64,000 nucleotides of DNA from Kordia algicida (GTDB taxonomy: Bacteria; Bacteroidota; Bacteroidia; Flavobacteriales; Flavobacteriaceae). Location: NCBI RefSeq assembly GCF_051013375.1, contig NZ_CP142125.1. The stretch is one strand, 5' to 3'. The position numbers were made by a program, and so were the translations under genes. The first letter of the stretch is position 1; the number at the start of each line of letters is the position of its first letter. The notes beneath the pieces are model-generated. The model made no database searches and was not told where the DNA came from. It was given only the letters and a program-made list of their open reading frames with translations. Below are positions 1 through 8,419 of the stretch, piece by piece.

Positions 1-59
1 TTTAAAATACTTCCAAAATCATAATCGTCTTCTGCGAGTAAAACTTTTGTGTGTTGCAT
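1..59 (-). CDS. response regulator, N-terminal fragment (runs off window)
   Basis: Reading leftward from the ATG at 59 gives MQHTKVLLAEDDYDFGSIL, the first beta strand and acidic pocket (E-D-D) of a CheY-like receiver domain. Only about 19 residues are in the window. Its ATG overlaps the TAA of the upstream histidine kinase by one base (TAATG), which implies translational coupling of a kinase/regulator pair. The output domain cannot be seen; OmpR-type is common for this arrangement, but that is inference. Confidence 0.8.
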   Translation of the reverse strand, partial: MQHTKVLLAEDDYDFGSIL

Positions 60-1453
60 TAGTTTATTGGTATTGTGATGATAAACGTGGTTCCTTTTTC
101 TAATTCGCTTTGCACGGTAATTTCTCCTTGATGTGCATTTACAATTTGGCTTGTATAATACAATCCGAGTCCGAGTCCTTTTACATTGTGAACATTTCCG
201 TGACTGACTCTGTAAAATTTTTCAAAAATTTGTGACTGATCTTCTGCTGCAATTCCTTGTCCGTTGTCACTAATGTTGATGATATATTCGTTGCCTTTTA
301 GCGATGTTTCTATGATAATTTCTGTTTGATCGTTTCCGTATTTCACCGCATTTTCCAAAATATTGAAAACTGCTGTTGTAAAGTGAAAGGTGTCAATACG
401 CAATAATACTTCTTGCGAACACACATTGTTTATAATGCTCAATTCGCGTTGTTGTGTTGATAGTTTAAAATCGGCAATCAAATCATTAAAAAATTCATTG
501 TCAACTACGGCGTCTTTCGACAATACAATGTCGTTGGCGCTTAAACTATTGGTCAATACTTGATCGATGAGTTTTTGCAAACGAGTATTCTGTCGGTCTA
601 CAATATTTAACGTATGATCGAACGCTTCCGCAGAATTACGAATTTCCTTGTTTTTCAAGCTTTTTGAAGCGACACTCAAAGTTGCCAATGGTGTTTTTAA
701 TTCGTGTGTAATATTGTTGATGAAATCTGTTTTGATCTCTGTTATTTTCTTCTGATTGATTAAAGTTTTAATAGAATAATAGAGCAATCCAACTACAAAT
801 AAAAATAACAATACTGAGAAAATAAGTAGTGTTGCCATACGACGAAATACAATACTTTTCCAATCGGTAATTAAGATAACATCGCGTGTTTTTAGTTCAA
901 CATCAACGGTTTTGGTAAACACACTGTCGTTTTCTTGTGCTACAAAATCAAACTCCGTAAACGTACGTGAACTTTTGACTACGTGCGAATTTTTGTCTTG
1001 AAAATCTTCTCCTAAAATAATTCCGTTTTGCTGTGATGGTAATGGGAAAATTGTATCATTTTCTTGTCCGTCATACACCACAATGCTTGTTACTTCTCGC
1101 TTGTAGCGAATTTTATATCCTAAGTTAATCGCTTTGAGTTCTTTATTGTAACGCTTCATGTAAGCAGGATTGACACTGTCGCCTTTTATGCGTAAGTTTC
1201 TAATTACCTCAGCTTTTGTAATGCGTTTATTTTGATAATCGCCCAAATTGATACGCAAATCTTCGCCAAGAACATCTACCAACGAATCTAATTCTGGATG
1301 ATTGTCAATATCAGAAATCGCATCGTCTGTTTCTTGTATAAATGCGCGCTTCTTTAATTGATAAGCATTTTCTACTAAATATGCTTGAATCGCTGATAAG
1401 GCAATTAAGGTTGCAATAGAAGCAATAATTAGTATGGTGATTTTGTTTTTCAT
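59..1453 (-). CDS. sensor histidine kinase
   Basis: This is a membrane-bound two-component kinase that autophosphorylates on a histidine and passes phosphate to the response regulator that follows at once. Residues 5-25 form a first membrane helix, about 26-205 an extracytoplasmic sensor region without a recognised fold, and about 207-228 a second helix. The HisKA motif NITHELKTP carries the phospho-acceptor His250. The ATPase domain shows an N-box (NILENAVKYG, near 364-373), DNGQGI (396-401) and GLGLGL (426-431). Its 464 residues make a complete protein. The ligand cannot be predicted. The stop overlaps the next ATG by one base. Confidence 0.92.
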   Translation of the reverse strand: MKNKITILIIASIATLIALSAIQAYLVENAYQLKKRAFIQETDDAISDIDNHPELDSLVDVLGEDLRINLGDYQNKRITKAEVIRNLRIKGDSVNPAYMKRYNKELKAINLGYKIRYKREVTSIVVYDGQENDTIFPLPSQQNGIILGEDFQDKNSHVVKSSRTFTEFDFVAQENDSVFTKTVDVELKTRDVILITDWKSIVFRRMATLLIFSVLLFLFVVGLLYYSIKTLINQKKITEIKTDFINNITHELKTPLATLSVASKSLKNKEIRNSAEAFDHTLNIVDRQNTRLQKLIDQVLTNSLSANDIVLSKDAVVDNEFFNDLIADFKLSTQQRELSIINNVCSQEVLLRIDTFHFTTAVFNILENAVKYGNDQTEIIIETSLKGNEYIINISDNGQGIAAEDQSQIFEKFYRVSHGNVHNVKGLGLGLYYTSQIVNAHQGEITVQSELEKGTTFIITIPIN

Positions 1454-1695
1454 TTGGTGATTGTTGGTTTGCGGTTGACTGTTTTTGCAGTTTCAACAAT
1501 TCAAAAGTAGGCAATCAGTCATTTGTAGCCATAAAAAACACCATCGTTAACCGATCATTAACCTAAAAAGCATTGGAAATGCCTATATTTGCTGAGGTTT
1601 TGATTTTACGTTAATGGAACGCTGTAGAAAGTTAACAAAGAGAATTAACGGAGTTATTAACTCAAATTTATATCTGTACAGAAAGATTTTTTTTG

Positions 1696-2634
1696 CTAGA
1701 ATCCATAATTGACGCCCAAACCAAGTACTTCACGAGTTTGAAATCCTTTAAAAGCATTATCATCATAAATCGTTTGAAAGTTGATGTTGGTAGAAAGGTA
1801 TTTATTAATCGTCATCACTAAGTTTATATTATAATCAACATCTATATTTTCTGGATTTTCTAAATAATTAGAATAAAGATTCAAAATGTTTTCCATCACA
1901 ATATTATCAAACAATGTAAATTTGTAATAGCCAGAAGCATACATGCCAATTTCGTAACGAATGCTTTCTCCTTCAGGAACACCAAAATATTCTTCATTTG
2001 GTAACGTAAAATCATCATCAACGATTGTTACTTTAGATGTCCCTGGAGCAATATTGAACTTTAAATCAGCATGCTTTTTCCACAAAACTCCAGGACCAAA
2101 CGAAAGATATGCTGGTGAAAAAGCGTCTGTATTTTTCATACGAATTTCTTTTCCGTTTTCATCCGTGTCAAATCGAAAACCAGAAGTCATTTGTGTTCTA
2201 AAATTTAAAAACCCTGAATAAAACCAATGATTTTGCCCTTTTTTTCCAATTACAGAATTTAGTTCAAAACGATCGTCTGTTTTTCGAGTAAATTCACTAT
2301 TTCTGGTTTGTGTGAGTCCGTAAGCCACTAGAACGCGCGTGTCCCAATCCCATTCCTCTTGGTGGTAATGCAAATCATAATTTAGCCCTAAAGTACCAGA
2401 AATACTATTTTCTCCACCAGCAGCCCAATTGGAAAACGCAGCTTGGTTAAAGAGGAAAGAAACTTTTCCATTAGATCGCCAACCTTTTGGAATGGTATCT
2501 TTTACAGGAGTTTTAGGTTTTTTGATGGTTGCCGATTTTTGTAGTGCTGCTTTTATGGCAGTCATGTTTTTTACTCCTTGCGCAGTAACAAGTGTGCTTA
2601 TACATAATAGGCAAAGCGTCAATGCATGTTTCAT
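1696..2634 (-). CDS. DUF3078 domain-containing outer-membrane protein
   Basis: The chosen start, MKHALTLCLLCISTLVTAQG, gives a clean signal peptide with likely cleavage at TA-Q; an in-frame ATG 18 codons upstream would only add a non-signal-like extension. After a Lys/Thr/Pro linker the protein has the DUF3078 pattern (WxxxGxxSxxFNQAAFSNWAAGGENS) and many alternating beta strands ending in an aromatic residue (NYGF), as expected for an outer-membrane barrel. No biochemical function is established for the family. A second DUF3078 gene lies just upstream behind its own terminator, so this is a tandem pair rather than one transcript. Confidence 0.85.
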   Translation of the reverse strand: MKHALTLCLLCISTLVTAQGVKNMTAIKAALQKSATIKKPKTPVKDTIPKGWRSNGKVSFLFNQAAFSNWAAGGENSISGTLGLNYDLHYHQEEWDWDTRVLVAYGLTQTRNSEFTRKTDDRFELNSVIGKKGQNHWFYSGFLNFRTQMTSGFRFDTDENGKEIRMKNTDAFSPAYLSFGPGVLWKKHADLKFNIAPGTSKVTIVDDDFTLPNEEYFGVPEGESIRYEIGMYASGYYKFTLFDNIVMENILNLYSNYLENPENIDVDYNINLVMTINKYLSTNINFQTIYDDNAFKGFQTREVLGLGVNYGF

Positions 2635-2695
2635 AGGTTGGCTGGTTTTTAAAATAGAAAAACTTTCATCAAAAATTATACCAAACAAAAATAAA

Positions 2696-2720
2696 AAAGC
2701 GCTCCGATTTGGAACGCTTT
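2696..2720 (-). terminator. intrinsic terminator after the second DUF3078 gene
   Basis: The stem AAAGCG-TCC / GGA-CGCTTT has one unpaired position in each arm. On the minus strand it is followed by a T-rich run (TTTTTTATTTTTG). It lies 20 bases beyond the stop at 2741 and upstream of the next gene. Confidence 0.75.
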
Positions 2721-2740
2721 CTAGATAAAATTTTATTTTT

Positions 2741-3664
2741 TTAGAAGTTGTAGCTCATACCAATTGTCCAATACGACTGTAATTTGTTGTCTACATTGTC
2801 AAATGTTGTACCTGCGTTTCCTTGAGCAAGGTTGAAGTTTACCGCTTCTTGCTTGTTTTGTCTTAAACCAAAGTCAAAACCAACACCAATCATTTTCCAT
2901 AATGTATAGCTGAATGAGTTGGTCCATGTCCAGTTTGAATAATCGCTACTTTTGTAGCTTTGAAACATAGACAAGTTTGTTTTAAAGTTGATAGCACCAA
3001 TACTTCTTGTATAGTCAGCAACGATTTTTGCTCCTAAAGAAGATTCAAATACCGTATCATTATCACTAAATACAAAATTGTAGTTTAAAGGATGAATTAC
3101 TACGACTAAGTTTTTAATTGGCGTCCAAGTTCCACCGACACCAAGGTCTAAATATCCAGGATCATTAAAGTTACTTAAAAGTGTAGTTCTGTATTCTGCC
3201 AATCCAGAGATTGCGAATTTCTCACTTAATTTACGTCCGTATAAAGAACTAATGTTAAAAACATCTGTAGCTTCTCTAAATTTATCGCTATCAGTTGGAT
3301 CGTCTTTGTCATCAAGCTTTACCCAAGCTAAGTTTACATTCAAACTATTGTTCCAGAAAAATTTCTCTTGGTTTAAGTTCGCAAAAGCATTTACGGTAAA
3401 TCCAATATTTCCTGAGGAGTTGTTTGGAGTTCCTTGCGCGTACCAATTGTTGAATTCAGAAAGGCTTCCACCAATAGTACCAAATGCTCCTTTTCTCCAT
3501 CCTGGAAGCGCGTCAATTTCTGCTTGTATAGCATTTGCTTCTGCTTGTAATGCATCTGCAGCAGCTTGTTTTTCTGCTTTTTTAGCTTGTAATTCTTCTT
3601 TTGTTTGCGCATTCATGGAAGTAATTCCTATACATAATGCGATTGCAAATACGATTTTTCTCAT
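2741..3664 (-). CDS. DUF3078 domain-containing outer-membrane protein with coiled-coil N-terminus
   Basis: A signal peptide (residues 1-19, ending MNAQ) is followed by an Ala/Lys/Glu-rich helical segment (about 20-53) predicted to form a short coiled coil. The DUF3078 region then begins with PGWRKGAFGTIGGSLSEFNN. The rest alternates hydrophobic and polar residues and ends in MSYNF, typical of an outer-membrane barrel. It differs from its downstream paralogue mainly in the coiled-coil insert. A textbook Bacteroidota promoter lies 30-60 bases upstream, so it is probably transcribed on its own and strongly. Function is unknown; a structural or surface role is inference. Confidence 0.85.
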   Translation of the reverse strand: MRKIVFAIALCIGITSMNAQTKEELQAKKAEKQAAADALQAEANAIQAEIDALPGWRKGAFGTIGGSLSEFNNWYAQGTPNNSSGNIGFTVNAFANLNQEKFFWNNSLNVNLAWVKLDDKDDPTDSDKFREATDVFNISSLYGRKLSEKFAISGLAEYRTTLLSNFNDPGYLDLGVGGTWTPIKNLVVVIHPLNYNFVFSDNDTVFESSLGAKIVADYTRSIGAINFKTNLSMFQSYKSSDYSNWTWTNSFSYTLWKMIGVGFDFGLRQNKQEAVNFNLAQGNAGTTFDNVDNKLQSYWTIGMSYNF

Positions 3665-3692
3665 GATTGTTTATTTTAGGTTTTTGCGGTGG

Positions 3693-3722
3693 CAAATATA
3701 CGTGTTGCCTATCAGTTCACAA
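3693..3722 (-). promoter_or_regulatory. Bacteroidota sigma-70 promoter for DUF3078 gene
   Basis: On the minus strand there is TTG (3722-3720), exactly 19 bases, then TATATTTG (3700-3693). This matches the flavobacterial -33/-7 consensus TTG-N19-TAnnTTTG exactly and sits just upstream of the ATG at 3664. Confidence 0.8.
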
Positions 3723-3772
3723 AAATAGGACGAAATATTTAAATGATTGATTTATAAGTGTTTGAAAATTTT

Positions 3773-4288
3773 TTAACGCAGTCTTTTCTTTTTGTAGAGT
3801 GGAACAGCGGAGCAAGCTTCTCCATACATAATGCTTTTGGCAACGCCTTGTAGTTTTACTGTCATCATCGCGTATGCATTGTCTGGTATGGGTTTGTTGG
3901 TACAACCTTTTATAATGACTGATTTGTTTAAGAATTCAGAAACGTCCAATTGGTCAATGATATTTTGGTAAATAGCCGTTTCCAAATTGTCTAAAGTGCC
4001 AATTATTACTTTTTCGACAAATGGTGCTAAATGTACGCTTAATAACATGTATGCCCACGCAGGCACAATAGCATCTGTCGAACAGGAAAGTGCCACATAA
4101 TGTCCTTGATGTTGTGACCAATCATATTCGGAGACATGTTTTCTAAATTCTTTTTCGCGAAGAATCAATCCTTGCATCAACCAATCTGAAATATCAAACA
4201 ATACACGTTCACCAGAAGGATAATAATCTTCTAAGTCAAAAGTAATTAGTTTGCTTTGCGCAACTCTGTTGATAATTTCGTCTGCCAT
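3773..4288 (-). CDS. DUF2480 family protein
   Basis: This is a 171-residue soluble protein without a signal peptide, recognised as DUF2480 from features such as TFDLEDYYPSGERVLFDISD and the C-terminal KGCTNKPIPDNAY...MYGEACSAVPLYK. The conserved cysteines (in KGCTNK and EACSAV) would suit an Fe-S or thiol role, but no function is established. It starts 4 bases after the stop of the SufT-like gene, so it is the last gene of the distal suf transcript. Its place there suggests a role linked to Fe-S assembly (inference). Confidence 0.85.
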   Translation of the reverse strand: MADEIINRVAQSKLITFDLEDYYPSGERVLFDISDWLMQGLILREKEFRKHVSEYDWSQHQGHYVALSCSTDAIVPAWAYMLLSVHLAPFVEKVIIGTLDNLETAIYQNIIDQLDVSEFLNKSVIIKGCTNKPIPDNAYAMMTVKLQGVAKSIMYGEACSAVPLYKKKRLR

Positions 4289-4292
4289 GATT

Positions 4293-4619
4293 TTATAGTA
4301 AGCCTAATTCTAATTTTGCTTCTTCACTCATTAAATCTTTATCCCAAGGTGGATCAAAAGTAATTTCAACGGTTGCGTTGTTGACTTCTTTGAGCGATTT
4401 TACTTTTTCTTCTATTTCTAGCGGAAGCGTTTCTGCTACTGGACAATTTGGTGAAGTGAGTGTCATTAAAATTTTCACATCGGAATTTTCATTGACAAAA
4501 ACATCATAAATTAATCCGAGTTCGTATATGTCTACCGGAATTTCTGGATCGTAGATGGTTTTTAAAACGCGTACTATTTTTTCGCCTAAAGCGTCTGTAT
4601 CTATTGTGATTTCTGACAT
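4293..4619 (-). CDS. SufT-like DUF59 (MIP18 family) Fe-S assembly protein
   Basis: The DUF59 signature is clear: DPEIPVDIYELGLIYDV at residues 24-40 and TSPNCPVAETLP with the conserved Cys59. MIP18/SufT proteins help mature or target Fe-S clusters. At 108 residues it is the standard length for suf-operon members. One base separates it from sufE and four from the DUF2480 gene, so the three are almost certainly co-translated. Confidence 0.92.
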   Translation of the reverse strand: MSEITIDTDALGEKIVRVLKTIYDPEIPVDIYELGLIYDVFVNENSDVKILMTLTSPNCPVAETLPLEIEEKVKSLKEVNNATVEITFDPPWDKDLMSEEAKLELGLL

Positions 4620-4620
4620 G

Positions 4621-5043
4621 TTAATTGAGTTGAGTTTGATACGCTACTGCGTATAATTTTAATTGTTTAATCATACTGACCAATCCGTTGGCTCTTGTTG
4701 GTGATAAATGTTCTTTTAAACCAATTTCATCAATAAAATCTGTATTTGCTTCAATTATTGCAGCAGGATGTTGGTTGGAGAAAGCACGAATTAAGATGGC
4801 AATAATTCCTTTGGTAATAATAGCATCACTATCTGCCGTAAAAACTACTTTATCATCTTTCATTTCTCCATGAACCCACACTTTACTTTGACAACCTTTG
4901 ATGAGGTTTTCATCTTTTTTCAGACTTTCATCGATAAGTGGTAATGATTTTCCAAGGTCAATCATGTATTCATAGCGTTGCATCCAATCATCAAACATGC
5001 TAAATTCGTCTACTATTTCGTCTTGTATCTCTTGTATCGTCAT
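4621..5043 (-). CDS. sufE: cysteine desulfuration protein SufE
   Basis: SufE accepts persulfide sulfur from SufS and stimulates it. The catalytic segment LIKGCQSKVWVHG places the sulfur-accepting Cys51, and the later PTRANGL segment is also typical. The 140-residue length is normal and the protein is cytoplasmic. It is in the same strand run as sufS but separated from it by an M43 protease gene and a small lipoprotein gene. Confidence 0.93.
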   Translation of the reverse strand: MTIQEIQDEIVDEFSMFDDWMQRYEYMIDLGKSLPLIDESLKKDENLIKGCQSKVWVHGEMKDDKVVFTADSDAIITKGIIAILIRAFSNQHPAAIIEANTDFIDEIGLKEHLSPTRANGLVSMIKQLKLYAVAYQTQLN

Positions 5044-5098
5044 TTTTATACGTTCTTGGTGTATAATTCTTTAATTAGACGCAAAAATACAACAACTA

Positions 5099-5557
5099 TT
5101 ACGGTTTATCAACTGCATTTGCCATTGCTTGAATTTTATTTACCAAAGCTGTCAATTCTTTTGGCGGATTTCCATGTCCGAATTCAATATTTCGTACGAT
5201 GTTTTCTTTGTAATTGATGGTTAATGTCGCTGGAATTACGGCATCTCGCCCAAGATCATCAGGATTTACATAATTACTTTTCAGTTTTTCAGCGTCAATC
5301 TTATCGAGTAGTTGTACAATTTCATTCCAATCTTCCGAAGACATATCTTGTTGTACAGAAACTTTTCCACCTCTTACATTTGTATAAGATAATTGTGCTT
5401 TAGATAGTTTGATGTCTTGATAAAATCCACGTGAAGACGCTTTGTACTGAATAGATATATCGTCTTGTGCATTTTTGATGGTTTCCTTGTTGGAATCAGC
5501 ATCATTACAACCTTTTGTAAACAGTGTGACAGCAAATAAGCAAAGTAAGAATTTCAT
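5099..5557 (-). CDS. small lipoprotein of unknown function
   Basis: The 152-residue protein starts with a short hydrophobic signal and a plausible lipobox (FTKGC, Cys17), so it is probably an envelope lipoprotein. The mature part is a single small alpha/beta domain (RGFYQDIKLSKAQLSYTNVR; TLTINYKENIVRNIEFGHG) with no motif I can tie to a catalytic family. It lies between the M43 protease and sufE, probably in the same transcript run but without overlap. Confidence 0.7.
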   Translation of the reverse strand: MKFLLCLFAVTLFTKGCNDADSNKETIKNAQDDISIQYKASSRGFYQDIKLSKAQLSYTNVRGGKVSVQQDMSSEDWNEIVQLLDKIDAEKLKSNYVNPDDLGRDAVIPATLTINYKENIVRNIEFGHGNPPKELTALVNKIQAMANAVDKP

Positions 5558-5596
5558 GTGTCGTAATTTTTAAATTTGGTTATATAATAATACAAA

Positions 5597-5622
5597 AAAA
5601 GACGCCAATTTTGGCGTCTTTT
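5597..5622 (-). terminator. intrinsic terminator after M43 protease gene
   Basis: GACGCCA/TGGCGTC is flanked by A and T runs, giving a bidirectional-looking hairpin (AAAAGACGCC...GGCGTCTTTT). On the minus strand it follows the stop at 5650 by about 28 bases, separating the protease from the downstream lipoprotein-sufE run. Confidence 0.8.
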
Positions 5623-5649
5623 CTATATTTAATTTAGCACTTTCTATAT

Positions 5650-6690
5650 TTAGTTTACGAGGCTAGCTCTTGCTCCTCCTGAAACTAAAACTCCACGCAT
5701 TCTAGATTTTTGTCCTGCACTAAACATATTCATACAAGCATCATCAGTATAATCCATATAGTTCATTGTCATGTCTGTAGAACGACAATTTGTTGTTGGA
5801 AATGATGGGCATCCATAGTTTGGTGCATCAGACTTTGGTGTGTCAGCAACAAAATCGTCTCTGTTACATCTTCCGTCTCCCCAAATGTGACGTAAGTTTA
5901 AGTAGTGTCCAACTTCGTGAGTTGTTGTTCTTCCTCCGTTAAATGGAGCAGCTACATAACCTGTAGTTCCGAAAAACTGTGGTCCAACTACAATACCATC
6001 TGTTGCTGAGTTTCCTCCAGGGAATTGTGCGTATCCTAAAATTCCTCCACCGATGTTACAAACCCAAATATTCATGTGAGTTGAAGGTGTTACAGGTGGA
6101 TATGTAGATTTTACTAAGTCATTCGTTCCCCAAGAAGTTCTTGAATTGGCATGTCTGAATGTTCCCGCCAAGCTGAATTGAATTTCAGTATCTGCAGCTA
6201 CACCAGAAAATAAAGAAGGTGTTTGGTTAGCATCACTGTTAGATCTTCTAAAGTCATCATTCAATACTGCCATTTGCGAATTAATCTGTGCATCGCTGAT
6301 GTTTTCATTATTATTACTGTATACAACATGTACGTACACAGGAATAGTTACAACTCCCATAGTGTCTCCTGGTGGTTCTGGATCACCACCGCCGCCATTG
6401 TTTCCGCCGCCATTTCCATTTCCTGGTTTTTTAGCTAAGGTTCTTTGTCGGTATTTTTTTTCAATATCAAACATTCTGTCAAATAATTCAGAATCTTTGT
6501 CAAGTTGCGCATTCAACTTTTGCATTGTAAAACATCCGCCTGCTACTTTTTCACTGTTATCAGTGTATAAGTAAAAGTCGCTCATGTCAACTCCTTGCGC
6601 ATCTGTTACGTTTGTATCTGCAGTCTGGTCGTCACTACAAGATACCATCATCGCACCTACAGCGATCATGCTCATAAAAAGTTTTTTCAT
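5650..6690 (-). CDS. M43 (pappalysin-like) zinc metalloprotease lipoprotein
   Basis: A signal with lipobox (VSC, Cys18) is followed by an acidic region, a Gly/Asn/Pro linker (about 90-108) and an M43 catalytic domain. The zinc site is HEVGHYLNLRHIWGD, with His258, Glu259, His262 and third ligand His268; the Met-turn is MNYMDY near 309-314. Cysteines at 275, 294 and 302 fit the disulfides of this family. The T9SS sorting domain often found on secreted flavobacterial M43 proteases is absent, so it is probably anchored as a lipoprotein. Between sufS and sufE it is out of place functionally. Substrate unknown. Confidence 0.88.
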   Translation of the reverse strand: MKKLFMSMIAVGAMMVSCSDDQTADTNVTDAQGVDMSDFYLYTDNSEKVAGGCFTMQKLNAQLDKDSELFDRMFDIEKKYRQRTLAKKPGNGNGGGNNGGGGDPEPPGDTMGVVTIPVYVHVVYSNNNENISDAQINSQMAVLNDDFRRSNSDANQTPSLFSGVAADTEIQFSLAGTFRHANSRTSWGTNDLVKSTYPPVTPSTHMNIWVCNIGGGILGYAQFPGGNSATDGIVVGPQFFGTTGYVAAPFNGGRTTTHEVGHYLNLRHIWGDGRCNRDDFVADTPKSDAPNYGCPSFPTTNCRSTDMTMNYMDYTDDACMNMFSAGQKSRMRGVLVSGGARASLVN

Positions 6691-6726
6691 AATTAATTAT
6701 TAAGTTTATTTCGGGTTAATAATGCG

Positions 6727-6734
6727 CAAATGTA
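6727..6734 (-). promoter_or_regulatory. -7 box candidate for M43 protease gene
   Basis: TACATTTG on the minus strand matches TAnnTTTG and lies about 36 bases upstream of the ATG. At a spacing of 19 the -33 element reads GTG instead of TTG, so this is a near match only. Confidence 0.45.
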
Positions 6735-6902
6735 CTTTTTTTTAAATATTTATCACTTTTTTAACGTATTTATTAGATAAACAACATTTTAATCGCAACT
6801 TTGTTGCAAATATAACAAAGTTGTGATTAAAGGGTTACAAGTGAAGAATAGGCTGTTGATCGATGAAATACACTTATGCTTTTTAATACAATAGCAAAAA
6901 AA

Positions 6903-6926
6903 AGAATCGACCAATGGGTCGATTCT
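6903..6926 (-). terminator. sufS: intrinsic terminator after sufS
   Basis: AGAATCGACC and GGTCGATTCT form a perfect 10-bp stem with a 4-base loop, followed on the minus strand by a run of eight T. It is about 30 bases after the sufS stop, so sufS forms its own short transcript. Confidence 0.88.
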
Positions 6927-6954
6927 ATAGATGAACAGTGTTTTTGAAACGTTT

Positions 6955-8166
6955 TTAAGAAAGCATCATTTTTGCTTTTTTGATTGCTTCTATAAAAACA
7001 TCAATTTCTTCTTTGGTATTGTAAAACGAAAATGAAGCTCTAACCGTTCCCGGGATTTTATAGAAATCCATGATAGGTTGTGCGCAGTGATGACCTGTAC
7101 GAACGGCGATTCCAAGTTTGTCTACAATTGTACCAATATCATACGGATGAATGTTTTCAATATTAAACGAAATCACGGCAGTTTTATCACCAGTTCCATA
7201 AATCGTAACATCGCCAATTGCCAATAATTTTTCGGTAGCATATTCCAACAATTCGTTTTCATACGTTGCAATAGCTTCAAATCCGATGGCATTCATATAA
7301 TCGAGTGCCGCTCCAAAAGCAATCACTCCACAAATATTTGGTGTTCCCGCTTCAAATTTGTGTGGCAAACCTGCATACGTTGTTTTTTCAAACGTCACTT
7401 GATCTATCATTTCGCCGCCACCTTTGTATGGAGGTAGTTTATTGAGCCAATTTTCTTTTCCATACAATAATCCAACACCAGTTGGTCCGCAAATTTTATG
7501 TGCCGAAGCTACATAAAAGTCTACATCTAGTGCTTGAACATCTGCTTTGATATGTGGAGAAGCTTGTGCGCCATCAATCAATACGGCAGCGTTTACTTCA
7601 TGTGCTTTTTCAATGATAAATTCAATCGGATTAATCACGCCAAGTGCATTTGATACGTGATTACAAAAGACCAATTTCGTGTTTTCATTTAGTAAAGAAA
7701 CATAGGTTTCCATGTCTAACTGTCCGCTTTCAAACATCGGAATGACTTTTAAAACAGCTCCGGTATGTTCGCACAACATTTGCCAAGGAACAATATTTGA
7801 ATGATGTTCCAGCGCAGAAACGATAATTTCATCACCTTCTTTCAATAAAGAAGCAAAACCATTAGCCACCAAATTAATACTGTCTGTTGTGCCTGAAGTC
7901 AGAATCATTTCATACGGTTTTGCCGCATTAAAATGTTGCTGAATTTTGATACGTGCTTCTTCATACGCATCTGTCGCTTCCTGACTCAAGGTATGCACGC
8001 CGCGATGTATATTTGCATTGTAGCGTGAATAATAATCTACAATACAGTCAATTACTTGCTGTGGCGTTTGCGAAGTTGCCGCATTATCGAAGTATATTAG
8101 AGGTTTTCCATTTACTTCTCGGTTGAGAATTGGAAAGTCTTTACGTATCTTTTGAATATCTAGCAT
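6955..8166 (-). CDS. sufS: cysteine desulfurase SufS
   Basis: SufS is a PLP-dependent enzyme that takes sulfur from cysteine for Fe-S assembly. Visible are the substrate loop (IYFDNAATSQTP), the PLP lysine in ASAHKICGPTG (Lys224) and the persulfide cysteine in RTGHHCAQP (Cys361), the SufS rather than the IscS/NifS arrangement. I chose the ATG at 8166 (403 residues) over 8184: a -7 box ends at 8187, so transcription should begin near 8180, leaving the upper ATG outside the mRNA. The partner sufABCD genes are 7 kb away on the far side of an accessory block. Confidence 0.95.
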   Translation of the reverse strand: MLDIQKIRKDFPILNREVNGKPLIYFDNAATSQTPQQVIDCIVDYYSRYNANIHRGVHTLSQEATDAYEEARIKIQQHFNAAKPYEMILTSGTTDSINLVANGFASLLKEGDEIIVSALEHHSNIVPWQMLCEHTGAVLKVIPMFESGQLDMETYVSLLNENTKLVFCNHVSNALGVINPIEFIIEKAHEVNAAVLIDGAQASPHIKADVQALDVDFYVASAHKICGPTGVGLLYGKENWLNKLPPYKGGGEMIDQVTFEKTTYAGLPHKFEAGTPNICGVIAFGAALDYMNAIGFEAIATYENELLEYATEKLLAIGDVTIYGTGDKTAVISFNIENIHPYDIGTIVDKLGIAVRTGHHCAQPIMDFYKIPGTVRASFSFYNTKEEIDVFIEAIKKAKMMLS

Positions 8167-8186
8167 AAGTTCTTTTTCTAACATTA

Positions 8187-8194
8187 CAAAGGTA
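8187..8194 (-). promoter_or_regulatory. sufS: -7 box candidate for sufS
   Basis: TACCTTTG on the minus strand fits TAnnTTTG. There is no TTG at 19-20 bases, so the -33 element is weak. Its place argues for the ATG at 8166. Confidence 0.45.
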
Positions 8195-8360
8195 CTAACT
8201 ATTCTTAGATTCTGTCGTCACTTTTACAGGGAAATCAGTTGTATTTATAACTCAATTTTTTGCCTTTAATCGGGTTTCTGAAATTCTTTCAAAAGACAAT
8301 ATCGCAGAATTCAAGATTTTTCTCGTAATTTGTTTACCTAGCAATACAAGAATAGTCGTT

Positions 8361-8368
8361 TATATTTG
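8361..8368 (+). promoter_or_regulatory. -7 box candidate for the O-antigen ligase/TPR gene
   Basis: TATATTTG lies 51 bases before the ATG at 8420. No TTG occurs at 19-20 bases upstream, so only the -7 half is supported. Confidence 0.4.
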
Positions 8369-8419
8369 CTTGACTTACACTTGTAAAATTGTTATTTTTC
8401 TTGACATAAAACCAGATCA

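Noticed and set aside
1583..1590. TATATTTG on the plus strand
   Set aside because: No plus-strand gene follows and there is no TTG at the needed spacing, so it is probably chance.
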